64,000 nucleotides of DNA from NCBI RefSeq assembly GCF_000020665.1, contig NC_011071.1:424501-488500 (forward strand), in the 5' to 3' direction. The DNA comes from Stenotrophomonas maltophilia R551-3. GTDB taxonomy: Bacteria > Pseudomonadota > Gammaproteobacteria > Xanthomonadales > Xanthomonadaceae. The notes under the pieces are model-generated. The model searched no databases. It was not told the DNA's origin and saw only the letters and a list, made by a program, of their open reading frames with translations. Every line of letters starts with the position of its first letter. The stretch's first letter is position 1. Both the position numbers and the translations under genes were made by a program. This document shows, piece after piece, positions 25,181-34,359 of the stretch.

Positions 25181-25399
25181 CTATGGCTTGGGGTCTGCCT
25201 TCCGCCAGGCCTCAGGCAGACCGTCCCAAAGGTGGTCGAGGGTGCGGGTGGGGCGGCCAGAGACGGCGGGTGACCTGCACTGCGGGCAATGGGAGAAGTG
25301 CGTCAGCCCCGGCAGACGCACATCCCCCGTTGGCGGGGTGATACGAAGCCAACCGCAGGCTGGGCAGTGATAGGTCCAACGTTGTGTACGTCCCCACAT
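25181..25399 (-). CDS. small zinc-ribbon protein (copy 2)
   Basis: A 72-aa product from MWGRTQRWTYHCPACGW; GGAGG lies ten bases before the ATG. Two CxxC pairs (YHCPACGW and FSHCPQCRS) and the tail LDHLWDGLPEAWRKADPKP make it a paralogue of the protein at 17357-17596. It is on the strand opposite to the dynamin and DUF6361 genes, sitting between the two cassettes. A frame just upstream codes a hydrophobic stretch (HFPLFLFLVWVTLVSVLL) that could be the equivalent of the small membrane peptide seen before copy 1, but its frame runs into this gene and is doubtful. Confidence 0.72.
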   Translation of the reverse strand: MWGRTQRWTYHCPACGWLRITPPTGDVRLPGLTHFSHCPQCRSPAVSGRPTRTLDHLWDGLPEAWRKADPKP

Positions 25400-25668
25400 G
25401 GGCGGCTTGCCTCCGTATGAATGGCGGGGGCATCCCTGCCCATGGTGCGTCCTGCTGGTCCATCTTCTTTGAGGGCGCGACAGCCAGTGACGCATTGATC
25501 GGAAGAATGGCTGGCCGGCACATGCAAGAGCAATCGAGCAGCACAGATACAAGCGTCACCCACACCAGGAACAGGAACAGGGGAAAGTGATGAACCAGCA
25601 GACCCAATGCACGCGCCATGTATCGCGCCGTGCATCCACGCGCGCACGCGCCTGCGGGAGGATTTGAG

Positions 25669-26859
25669 ATGCCTTCCAGCCTGACATGGCTCGACCATGA
25701 CGCTGCGGCACAGGCACGCAGCGCTACGCTGCTGGCCCTTCTGGACCAGCCCGGCACCCGCGACGAGCTCGGATTTGGCGGTATCCGCGATGCGTTGTCC
25801 GACCAGCTGTTCCCCGGCACCTCCGTCATCCAGACGCGGCTGCGATACATGCTTCTGCTGCCGAGGATGTTCATGGGCCTGGAGGCTTCTTCGGTACGCC
25901 CCAGGGATTTTGCAGAGCGTGCGCGGCAGGATGAGCTGAAGCTCAATGATTGCCTGGCGGCGGAGGACGGGGCGTTCGGTCGTGATTCCGGCCACACGCT
26001 CAAGCGCCTTGCCAGCTCCGTCTACTGGGCGGGCATGCGCTCCTGGGGCATCTTCGCGCGATCGGGCTCCCAGCAGGACTACTTCTCGGCCATCGAGCAG
26101 ATTCGCAGGGAGCGCAGCTGGAAGCAGCAACGCGACGACGGGATGGAGGACGCTGAGCTGATTGCACAGACCTGGCATCCCTCACTGGAGAAGCTCGTAC
26201 CGGTGGCCGCACTGGAAGAGGGATCGCTGTCCCTGACCGCGGACGAGGCGGAGTTCATCCGCGAGCAATGGAAGGTTCATCACCCGCAGACCCTGCTGGT
26301 GTGGCTGGCGCAGGACAAGGGGCGATTGGGCGACTGTGCCGACGCCGGGTTCCCATGGCTGCATCCACAGATCCGCCAGGCTCCGCAGCCGCTGCGTGAG
26401 CTCGTGGAACACGCGCGTCAGTTCTCCCGTCTCGCCAACGGTGCGTCGCTGGTCTACAACCTTGCCCTGGCGGAGGCGTCTTCCAACGATGAACGTCGTG
26501 AGGAGTACGGCCAGGAACTGAAGACCTGGATCGACGGCGTTCCGGCTTCGCAGCTGGGCGAATGGGACATGGTGCAGTTCTGGGAGCAGGTGGAACGGGT
26601 GGGGCGTCCGATTCATCCGCGCACCCGCGAGTTCGTGAGCAGCTGGCTTGCGCTGGTCAAGGCCGGCCAGGCCGACAGCCCGCAGTCACGCAGTCTCGTG
26701 CGTGAGCGGGAGCGCTCGCTGAAAGGCAATCTCTCGCGCTTCAATCCTGAAAACCTCGATCGCTGGAGCGGTGCGTCCGGCCTCGGAATCCTCAATTACC
26801 GGTGGGGCATCACGCGCCGTCACCTTGCCGACCTCCTGCACGGCCTGGAGGCCGCATGA
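25669..26859 (+). CDS. DUF6361 family protein
   Basis: A 396-aa product from MPSSLTWLDHDAAAQARSAT; GGGAGGA six bases upstream sets the start. The opening SLTWLDHD, the block DALSDQLFPGTSVIQTRLRY with MLLLPRMF, and YWAGMRSWGIF agree with what I remember of DUF6361, found beside phospholipase D and helicase genes. No enzymatic motif can be named. The last codons overlap the next gene by four bases (ATGA), so the three genes to 31906 form a tight operon. There is no WYL-type operator in the 269 bp upstream. Confidence 0.75.
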   Translation: MPSSLTWLDHDAAAQARSATLLALLDQPGTRDELGFGGIRDALSDQLFPGTSVIQTRLRYMLLLPRMFMGLEASSVRPRDFAERARQDELKLNDCLAAEDGAFGRDSGHTLKRLASSVYWAGMRSWGIFARSGSQQDYFSAIEQIRRERSWKQQRDDGMEDAELIAQTWHPSLEKLVPVAALEEGSLSLTADEAEFIREQWKVHHPQTLLVWLAQDKGRLGDCADAGFPWLHPQIRQAPQPLRELVEHARQFSRLANGASLVYNLALAEASSNDERREEYGQELKTWIDGVPASQLGEWDMVQFWEQVERVGRPIHPRTREFVSSWLALVKAGQADSPQSRSLVRERERSLKGNLSRFNPENLDRWSGASGLGILNYRWGITRRHLADLLHGLEAA

Positions 26860-28694
26860 TCCATCCATCTGCACGCAGTACTCTGACCGAGGCCTTGCAG
26901 CCCCCCAGCGGCTACCGGTTTGATGCCGGCGTCGCCACTACGTACAGCCTGTCGCTGGGCGCGTTGCTGGGATTGCCTGCACATTTCGCTTTGCTCGGCG
27001 ACCACGACAACAGCGCCGAAGAAGATCCTTTGCGCCTCGTGGAAGGGCTGCGCCGGGCAAGCCGCAGGCTTGCGGTGTTCTGCGAACGGGGACGGATGGA
27101 AGCACCGCCAGCAGGCAACGCATTGGCGGTGCTGGCTGAGGGCATGGTGCATGAGGTCTGCGCCCCACACGGCGGCGCCTTCCACCCGAAGATCTGGGCG
27201 CTGCGCTATGTGGCCATCGATGCGGCCGCCGAACCTGCCACCGTCGTACGTCTGCTGGTGCTGACCCGCAATCTGACCTGGGACCGCTGTTGGGACGTGA
27301 GCCTGCGCCTGGATGGTGTGCCAGGAAAGGCCAAGGAGGCCAGCAACAAGCCGCTGGCGGACTTCCTGCGCTGGCTGCCGCTGAATACCGAAGGGGCGTC
27401 GCCGGACCTGGAGCGGCAGGCGATGATCGTATCGTTGGCGAAGGACATCGAGCGCGCTGACTGGGAAAAGCCTCCGGGCTTCACCCAGCTGGCGTTCCAC
27501 GTGCTGGGTACTGCAAAGCGGGCCGTGCCGTGGAGTCCGCTCGAGGGCGGTGGCAAGGCCCAGGATGTGTTGATCGTCTCTCCCTTCGTACGCGCTGGCG
27601 CGCTGCAGACGCTGCGCGAGCACTGCAACGGCGACTTCATGCTGGTGAGTCGCGCCGATGAGCTGGATAGGCTTCCGGCCGGCGCCTGCCTGGCCGATGA
27701 CAGTGCCTACGTGTTGAAGCCCGACACGCTGCTCTCCGAAGGTGAAGAGGCTGGACAGGCCGATACGCTGCAGGGCCTGCACGCCAAGGTGGCCGTGTTC
27801 CAGCGCGGCCAACGGGTGCACGTTGCAGTCGGTTCGGCCAATTACACCAACGCGGTTGTGCAGAACGGCAGCAACGTTGAAGTGGTTGCGGAGCTGAGTG
27901 GTCCGGTGAGCAGGATTCCCGCGCCGAGGCAGTGGCTTGACGAGCATCTTCAGCCCTTGCTGGACACGTACACGCCCGGTGGGGGCGAAGATGCGGAGGG
28001 CGCAGAGCGTCGCCAACTGCAGGACCAGCTGGAGGCCATCCGTCGCCAGATTGCTGCTGCCGCCTGGACGCTGCACTGCGAAACCCATCCGGTCTCGGGA
28101 TGGAACCTCGCGCTTTCGTGCCCGGGCCTTCCGCTTGACGGTGCCACGCTGCACGCGTGGCCGTTGGCGGTGGTTTCCGAGCGGGCCCGTCCTGTACAGG
28201 CGGGTCAGGTTGATCTGGGAACCTTTGCCGGCCATGAGGTGAGTTCGCTGGTTGGCTTCCAGGTCACGCCCAACAGTACCCGCGCCGAGGAGCTGGCCGT
28301 CCCGCCGTTGCGCTTCGCGCTGGAAGTTTCACTGGAGGGCGCTCCAGACGACCGCGCGGACGCGCTGGTGGCACAACTCCTGGGTAACCGCGCGGCGTTC
28401 CTGCGCTATCTCGCGCTGCTGCTGGATGATCCCCAGGCCGCAGGCTGTGGAGCGCGCAATCGATCCGAAGGCAGCGGCGGCGGCAGCAGGGATGCGAGTG
28501 GCCTCATGGCGAACTACCCGCTGTTTGAACAGCTGCTGCGGATCTATTCCCGCGAGCCTGAACGACTTGAAGCGATTGATCGCATGGTGAAGCGGTTGAA
28601 GGACAAGCAGTTCGATGGGCAGCCCTGTCTGCCCGATGATTTCCTGGCCCTCTGGGAAGTTGTGGGAAACGCTATTGGCAAGGAGGCTGCGTAA
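26856..28694 (+). CDS. phospholipase D-like protein with two HxK motifs
   Basis: A 612-aa product from MIHPSARSTLTEALQPPSGY. Two PLD half-sites: GGAFHPKIWALRY (His110, Lys112) with LTRNLT downstream, and GLHAKVAVF (His309, Lys311) followed by VGSANYTNAVVQNGSN. The aspartate of the canonical HKD motif is not obvious in either, but the GSxN element is present in the second. PLD-fold proteins in defence systems act as nucleases (for example DrmC in DISARM) or as lipid or helper subunits. Starts on the last base pairs of the DUF6361 gene, and its stop overlaps the helicase start by one base. Confidence 0.85.
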   Translation: MIHPSARSTLTEALQPPSGYRFDAGVATTYSLSLGALLGLPAHFALLGDHDNSAEEDPLRLVEGLRRASRRLAVFCERGRMEAPPAGNALAVLAEGMVHEVCAPHGGAFHPKIWALRYVAIDAAAEPATVVRLLVLTRNLTWDRCWDVSLRLDGVPGKAKEASNKPLADFLRWLPLNTEGASPDLERQAMIVSLAKDIERADWEKPPGFTQLAFHVLGTAKRAVPWSPLEGGGKAQDVLIVSPFVRAGALQTLREHCNGDFMLVSRADELDRLPAGACLADDSAYVLKPDTLLSEGEEAGQADTLQGLHAKVAVFQRGQRVHVAVGSANYTNAVVQNGSNVEVVAELSGPVSRIPAPRQWLDEHLQPLLDTYTPGGGEDAEGAERRQLQDQLEAIRRQIAAAAWTLHCETHPVSGWNLALSCPGLPLDGATLHAWPLAVVSERARPVQAGQVDLGTFAGHEVSSLVGFQVTPNSTRAEELAVPPLRFALEVSLEGAPDDRADALVAQLLGNRAAFLRYLALLLDDPQAAGCGARNRSEGSGGGSRDASGLMANYPLFEQLLRIYSREPERLEAIDRMVKRLKDKQFDGQPCLPDDFLALWEVVGNAIGKEAA

Positions 28695-31600
28695 TGAACA
28701 GGAATACAGATCTTTCGGATCCGACCCCCGTTCTTGAGCGGCTGAAGGGCTTCCAGCGTAGGACGGTGAACTATGCGTTCCGACGCATGTACGAAGATCA
28801 CGATCCGGCACTGCGTTTCCTGGTCGCCGATGAGGTGGGGCTGGGCAAGACGCAGGTGGCCAAAGGTCTGATCGCGCGCGTGGTTGCCCATAAGGCAGCC
28901 AGCAAAGAGCGCATGGACATCATCTACATCTGCTCCAATGCTTCCATCGCGTCGCAGAACCTGGAGCGTCTTCGGCTTCGTTCGACCAAAGCGGTTCGCG
29001 CTACCCGGTTGACCCTGCTGCCGCTGGCGCTTGCCGATGGCGGTCTGGAAGGCGACGGTGTGAACTTCATCAGTTTCACACCAGGTACTTCGTTTGAAAC
29101 AACCAGCCGTGGAGGACTGGCCCGCGAGCGCGTGCTCATCCATCGCATGCTGCAGGGCGTATCCAGGCTCAATGCCAACGGCTTGGCCTGGGTGCTGCGT
29201 GGCGGTCTGGGAGATGGCTGGCGGCAGCATTTTGAGCACGAGGACGGCGTGGATGAACCGGATGAGGCCATCACCCGTACGTTTGTCAAGTCGTTGGACA
29301 AGAAGCGATTGAGACAGCTTGTCGAAGTCTGTGACAGGCACGCCGGTCGGCGGACGCGTGCACTGGACAGTGACGAGCGCGCCGAAGCCCTCGAGCTGAC
29401 GTCCTGGCTGCGCACCACGCTGGCGCACTGTTGCCTGAAGGCACTGAAGCCTGATCTGGTGGTGCTGGATGAGTTCCAGCGCTTCCGCGAGCTTCTTGCC
29501 GTGCAGGATCCTGACTCCGATGACGAGGCTGCCCCGGCATCTTCTGCTGCAAAGCTGGCGCAGGAGTTGTTCGACCATGAGAACAAGCCTCGCGTGCTCC
29601 TGCTTTCGGCCACGCCCTACAAGATGTTCGTCGCCCAGCAGGAGCAGGAGGATCACTACCGCGACTTCCTGGCAACGGCGTCATTCCTGTTCAATGATCC
29701 GGAAGAGGTGACCGCGCTCCGCGCTGACCTCGCCGCATTCCGTGCATCGCTGGTGGGCGTGGGGGCATCGCAGGATGATGCACGTGTGCTCAAGGGTGCA
29801 ATCGAGAGTCGGCTCAAGAAGGTGATGTGCCGGACCGAGCGCGTGGGTGTAACCCGGGGCCGCGATGCGATGGTGAGGGATGTCCCGCTTCCGTTGTCGC
29901 TGACATCGGAGGACCTGGCGGACTACGCCTGCGTGGATGCGCTTGCAAGAGCGGCGGGGACGAATGATGTCATGGAGTTCTGGCGCTCCAGTCCCTACCT
30001 GCTGAACTTCATGCGTGAGGACGGATACACCTTCAAGCGCCGCATGATGGATCGACAGGGCAAGGCGGCTCTGGGGCGGGCGTTGTCCCAGCATCCGCAG
30101 TACAGGACGCTGGATCAGGATGCGCTGCAGCGGTACAGCCCGTTGGTGGCGGCAAACCCGAGAATGGACGTGCTGGCCAAGGATATGGAGGACCAGGGCA
30201 GCTGGCGCTTGTTGTGGGTTCCTCCTTCCATGCCTTACTGGGCAGGAGAGGGTGCGTACGCGCAGGTATCCCATTTCAGCAAGACGCTGGTGTTCTCAAG
30301 CTGGAACATGGTTCCTGATGCGATTGCCGGCCTTCTTTCCTACCATGCCGAGCAATTGGCCATGGCGGGGCATGCGCTCCAGCCCGGATACGACGCGCCT
30401 GGCAAGAGCCTGAGTGCTCGCTTGCGCTTCAACAGCGGCAAGAGCGGGCATGAGGACATGAACGCGCTCACTCTGCTGGTTCCTTCCCTCGCGCTGGCCA
30501 CAATGGTCGATCCCTTGGCGATGTCGGTCGCTGCAGGTGGCTCGCTGCACTTGGCAGATGCCAGGCGTGAGGCTGCCGGTCGGATCAGGGAGAGGATGGA
30601 GTCGCTTGACCTGCCAGCGTCCAGGCACTCGGGGCCGCCTGACGTGCGCTGGTACTGGTTGACGCTGCTTCTGCTTGAGCGTGCGCATGTCCAATCGCAT
30701 GTGGACCCGTGCTGGGGTTCGGAGGACCTGACGATTGGTGCGGGTGAGGATGAGGAAGACGGTGGCGCCAGCGTTTCAGGGCAGGGGTTCTCCCGTCATG
30801 TGGCTTACTGGCGACAGGTATGGGGGCGCGGTTTTGACGAGCCCTCTCTGCAGACGCTTGGGCCACGTCCCGACGACATTGCCGAGGTACTGGCTGATAT
30901 CGCATTGGCGGCACCAGGTGTGTGCGCTTTGCGTGCATTGCTGCGCCTGCTGCCGGGAGACAATGAGGCCGACCTTCGCCAAGCCGCCATAAAAATTGCG
31001 GACGTGTTCCGCCGACAGCTGAATATGCCCGAAGCGGTCGCCATCATCACTCACGAGGAAGGTGGGGTGTATTGGCGGCGGGCGGTGGCATACTGCGCAG
31101 AAGGCAATTTGCAGGCTTTGCTTGATGAGTACCTGCATCTGCTGCACGAGCAGAACGCAGCGGACGAGAAATCTACCCATGCTCAGGCCATCGCGAAGGG
31201 CGTGAGTGATGCGGGCCACGTGCGCGCAAGCCAGCTTCACCCTGAGGGTGTGAAGCTGTTGGATGGAAAGCTCGTGCGCGACGATGCGCTGTCATTGCGT
31301 TGCCGGTATGCGATGCGCTACGGAAATGCCACCGAGGACGACAAGGTGGTTGCCCGCAAGGACGCGTTGCAGCATGCATTCAACTCGCCCTTCCGTCCCT
31401 TCGTGCTCGCATCCACTTCGGTGGGGCAGGAAGGGCTGGACTTCCATTCCTGGTGCCACTCGATTGTTCACTGGAACCTGCCTGGCAATCCGGTGGATCT
31501 TGAGCAGCGGGAGGGGCGCGTTCATCGCTACAAAGGACTGGCCGTCCGCCGAAACGTTGCGCGGCTGGCCGGGTTCGTGCCCGACCAGGCAGCCGGTGAC

Positions 31601-31906
31601 CCATGGGCGGGACTGTTCACCAATGCAGAGGTGCCTCACAAGGAAACGCCATTGGCGGGCCTGATTCCATATTGGATCTGCGAGGCACCGGGCGGTGTGG
31701 CGGTTGAGCGAAAGGTGTTCCATTTTCCTCTGAGCCAGGACAAGCACCGCTTTGATCGGCTGAAGAGCAGCCTGGCGCTGTATCGTATGGTCTTCGCGCA
31801 GCCCCGCCAGCAGGATCTTCTTGGGCACCTGCAAGCGCGTGCGGAAGGCGGTGAGGATGTCCAGGCATTGCTGGACACCTGGCGGATCGAACTGCTGCCG
31901 GACTGA
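28694..31906 (+). CDS. large SNF2/SF2-like helicase of the DUF6361-PLD cassette
   Basis: A 1,070-aa product with Walker A VADEVGLGKTQVAKG (about 44-58), Walker B VVLDEFQRF (257-265), motif III LLLSATPYKM (302-311), and C-terminal motifs STSVGQEGLDFHSWC and LEQREGRVHRY (around 915-946). DEVGLGKT is the form seen in SNF2-like translocases. A large insert of about 130 residues separates motifs I and II, and about 500 residues separate the two RecA-like halves, which is unusual. It probably supplies DNA or RNA translocation for the cassette. Ends in a GC-rich region that can fold (31913-31950) before a convergent gene. Confidence 0.85.
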   Translation: MNRNTDLSDPTPVLERLKGFQRRTVNYAFRRMYEDHDPALRFLVADEVGLGKTQVAKGLIARVVAHKAASKERMDIIYICSNASIASQNLERLRLRSTKAVRATRLTLLPLALADGGLEGDGVNFISFTPGTSFETTSRGGLARERVLIHRMLQGVSRLNANGLAWVLRGGLGDGWRQHFEHEDGVDEPDEAITRTFVKSLDKKRLRQLVEVCDRHAGRRTRALDSDERAEALELTSWLRTTLAHCCLKALKPDLVVLDEFQRFRELLAVQDPDSDDEAAPASSAAKLAQELFDHENKPRVLLLSATPYKMFVAQQEQEDHYRDFLATASFLFNDPEEVTALRADLAAFRASLVGVGASQDDARVLKGAIESRLKKVMCRTERVGVTRGRDAMVRDVPLPLSLTSEDLADYACVDALARAAGTNDVMEFWRSSPYLLNFMREDGYTFKRRMMDRQGKAALGRALSQHPQYRTLDQDALQRYSPLVAANPRMDVLAKDMEDQGSWRLLWVPPSMPYWAGEGAYAQVSHFSKTLVFSSWNMVPDAIAGLLSYHAEQLAMAGHALQPGYDAPGKSLSARLRFNSGKSGHEDMNALTLLVPSLALATMVDPLAMSVAAGGSLHLADARREAAGRIRERMESLDLPASRHSGPPDVRWYWLTLLLLERAHVQSHVDPCWGSEDLTIGAGEDEEDGGASVSGQGFSRHVAYWRQVWGRGFDEPSLQTLGPRPDDIAEVLADIALAAPGVCALRALLRLLPGDNEADLRQAAIKIADVFRRQLNMPEAVAIITHEEGGVYWRRAVAYCAEGNLQALLDEYLHLLHEQNAADEKSTHAQAIAKGVSDAGHVRASQLHPEGVKLLDGKLVRDDALSLRCRYAMRYGNATEDDKVVARKDALQHAFNSPFRPFVLASTSVGQEGLDFHSWCHSIVHWNLPGNPVDLEQREGRVHRYKGLAVRRNVARLAGFVPDQAAGDPWAGLFTNAEVPHKETPLAGLIPYWICEAPGGVAVERKVFHFPLSQDKHRFDRLKSSLALYRMVFAQPRQQDLLGHLQARAEGGEDVQALLDTWRIELLPD

Positions 31907-31959
31907 CCGGGTCGGCCGGGCAGGGCGCATGCGCGGCCCCTGCCTGGCCCACGGATGGC

Positions 31960-33252
31960 TCACGCCATCCGCATCGCGTCCCGCTGCACCTGCTGCGCGC
32001 TTTCCACATCCTGCGCCTGCCGCTGCGCCAGCGCATCCAGCTGCCGGTAGCTATGCTCGACCGGCGCCTGCACGGCCTGTTCGGCGGAGATGGCCACCCG
32101 CAGGTGGGCCGGATCATCCAGCGCGCCCTGCACCAGGAACAGGTTCTGCCCCGCACCCCCAGGGCCGTTGGCCTTGCCGAGCATCACGTGGTCCACCTGG
32201 CTGAGGTTGTTCTCCTTGGCCAGCACCGCCAGGCGCGCGGTCACGCCATCAGGGTTGTTGCCCAGCACCAGGCCGTGCTCGGCCTGCAGGCTGGCCACCT
32301 GGCCGCGGATCTGCTGGTACACAGGGTCGTTGGCGTGATCGGGGCGGTTGGCGGCCAGCTGCGTTTCGCGGCCATCGCGCTCCAGCGGCTCGTTCATCAC
32401 CACCTTGGGCGTTTCAAGGCGGGTGCGGTAACTGTCCTCGGGGTGGAAGTGCGTGGCCTTCTCCGCGCGCTCCAGGCGCACGGCACGGGCGTCGTCCAGC
32501 GAGGCGATGATCCTCGGGTTGTGCTCACGCAGTGGGATGCTGCCTGGCACCTGCAGGTACCAGGCCTGCTCCTTTTCCGAATACATGTGGTACGAACTGC
32601 GCGAGCCGATGACATTGGGATCGCTGCTGGGCAGTGCCTCAGCCATGAGCGAGCCTTCGTACAGGCCCAGCCGGCCGACATAGCCGGTGGCGCTCCAGAA
32701 GGGCATGGCCAGGTACGCGCTGCCCAGCGTGTTGGCCGCGCGCTGGGTACCACCGACGTCGTTGTTGAGCATCTCCTTCCAGACTTCCTCGGCCTTGCCC
32801 TCTCCGCGTTCCTTGCGGGTGGCTTCCAGCAGCACACGCGGGGTCCAGCAGTTGGGGTCGAGGTGGTGGCGCTTGAAGGCTTCATCGTGCGCCTGCTGCA
32901 CATCGCGGCCGGGCAGATTCAGGGCCAGATCGGGGCGCTTGGCCTCCATCCAGTGCTCGCGGCGTTCCAGGTCGCGGTGCAGCAGGGTCTGGCCGAAGGC
33001 CTCCCATTCGCGCTCGGTCAGGTTGCGGTTCTGCAGGGCCGGGTTGCGGTCGTGCTGGTCACGGGCCTGCGACTGCGCGTAGGCGTTGGCTACCTGGCCC
33101 GGCAGGTTGTCGTTGCGCACCACGCCCAGGGCCAGCAGACCGTAGCCATCGGAATGTTCCTTGTGCGCCAGGTAGCTCCAGTAGCGCTCGCGGTTTCCGC
33201 TGTCTGCGTATTCCCTGAGGATCTCCAGATCCTTGCGGGTCAATTCACCCAT
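31960..33252 (-). CDS. T4SS antibacterial effector with XVIPCD domain (X-Tfe 1)
   Basis: A 430-aa protein without a signal peptide. Residues from about 310 form the XVIPCD recruitment domain: VYQQIRGQVASLQAEHGLVL, RLAVLAKENNLSQVDHVMLG, NLFLVQGALDDPAHLRVAI, then a Gln-rich tail ending RDAMRMA. XVIPCD binds VirD4 of the Xanthomonadales type IV secretion system, which injects toxins in rival bacteria. The N-terminal 250 residues (ILREYADSGNRERYWSYLA, YGLLALGVVRND) are a conserved toxin-side domain of unknown activity. AGGAGG precedes the ATG. It follows the lipoprotein gene at 33280-34140 by 27 bp, which is probably its immunity gene. Confidence 0.85.
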   Translation of the reverse strand: MGELTRKDLEILREYADSGNRERYWSYLAHKEHSDGYGLLALGVVRNDNLPGQVANAYAQSQARDQHDRNPALQNRNLTEREWEAFGQTLLHRDLERREHWMEAKRPDLALNLPGRDVQQAHDEAFKRHHLDPNCWTPRVLLEATRKERGEGKAEEVWKEMLNNDVGGTQRAANTLGSAYLAMPFWSATGYVGRLGLYEGSLMAEALPSSDPNVIGSRSSYHMYSEKEQAWYLQVPGSIPLREHNPRIIASLDDARAVRLERAEKATHFHPEDSYRTRLETPKVVMNEPLERDGRETQLAANRPDHANDPVYQQIRGQVASLQAEHGLVLGNNPDGVTARLAVLAKENNLSQVDHVMLGKANGPGGAGQNLFLVQGALDDPAHLRVAISAEQAVQAPVEHSYRQLDALAQRQAQDVESAQQVQRDAMRMA

Positions 33253-33279
33253 GTGTCGTTCCTCCTGAACCCTGGTCGG

Positions 33280-34140
33280 TTACCGCAGCTTGTAGCGGGC
33301 CAGCAGGACGCGCGTGGCGTCCTCCACGGCCTTCCAGTCCTTGAGCAGCACGCGCGGGTAGATCGCGCGCACCGACAGCCCATCCTGCGGGTCGGTGAAG
33401 GTATGCGTGCAGGTGGCCACCGGCACATCGGGGTCATCCACCAGCGTGGTGCCCTGCACGGTCAGCCCCTCGCGCCCATCCTGCGGCGGATTGCAGGTGA
33501 TGAAGGTGGCCAGCGCGCCCTGTGTGTCGCGGGCGATGTACCACTCCTGGTCGGTTTCGGGCGTGCGCACCGGCGGCGTGCCGCGCTGCGCGGCATACGC
33601 CTCGGAAAACCGCGTCATGCGGGCTTCGTCGATGGCGTACGGGGTGAGCCCGAAGTGCGGCGTACCGGCGTTGCGCAGGTCCAGCCGGCGGCGCGGGTCG
33701 TCACGGTTGATCGAGCCGTCCTCGGTGGTCGCTTCGGTACTGGTCTTGCGCGGCAGCAGCTCGGCGATGGGGAGGGCGTCGATGTAATCCAGCGACAGGC
33801 TGATGGCGCGGTGGTGGTCGGACATGCTGCGCGAGGCGCGCGTGCCCGGCGGTGCCGCCTGCAGGTCGGGCCACAGGAGGGTGAGGCCGATGCCGCCGCC
33901 CACCGCCGGACCCATCTGGTCGTCGTACAGGTTGGCGGGGAAGGCGTAGCGGTGTGGGCCCAGCGTGGCTTCCACGGGGGCGGTGGTGTAGGTGTAGCCG
34001 TCCACGGTGTGGGACTGTGCGGTGTCGGTCATGGGGGTCTCCCGGTGCTCCGGTTCCTTGGAGGGGGCCTTGCTGCAGGCCGTGCTGCTTGCCAAGGCGA
34101 TGGCCAGGGCCAACCAGCGGCCCGGCGGTGGCAGGTTCAT
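33280..34140 (-). CDS. periplasmic lipoprotein, probable immunity protein for X-Tfe 1
   Basis: A 286-aa lipoprotein: MNLPPPGRWLALAIALASST then AC, lipidated Cys22. The mature part (HRYAFPANLYDDQMGPAVGG, YIARDTQGALATFITCNP) has no enzymatic motif I can see; it recalls outer-leaflet immunity proteins of T4SS and T6SS effectors. Gene order immunity-then-effector, same strand, 27-bp gap, is what is seen for X-Tfi/X-Tfe pairs. Two cysteines in the second half (ITCNPP, ATCTHTF) may form a disulfide. Confidence 0.75.
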   Translation of the reverse strand: MNLPPPGRWLALAIALASSTACSKAPSKEPEHRETPMTDTAQSHTVDGYTYTTAPVEATLGPHRYAFPANLYDDQMGPAVGGGIGLTLLWPDLQAAPPGTRASRSMSDHHRAISLSLDYIDALPIAELLPRKTSTEATTEDGSINRDDPRRRLDLRNAGTPHFGLTPYAIDEARMTRFSEAYAAQRGTPPVRTPETDQEWYIARDTQGALATFITCNPPQDGREGLTVQGTTLVDDPDVPVATCTHTFTDPQDGLSVRAIYPRVLLKDWKAVEDATRVLLARYKLR

Positions 34141-34359
34141 GCGGCCGTTCCTTGAGGTGTACGAGGCACTATAGGACAGGTTCTGCGGCGTATTCCACAG
34201 AGCCGGTCACGCTCCATATCTGCATCCGGTGCCTCAGCGTTCGCTGGTTCACACATTCAGCATGCCTCCACTACGGGCTCCGTGCTTCTCCACCTGCCCG
34301 CCATCCCACCTATGCCATCATCCGCTCAGGACCGCAGCACCCATCAAGGCTGAACAGGC

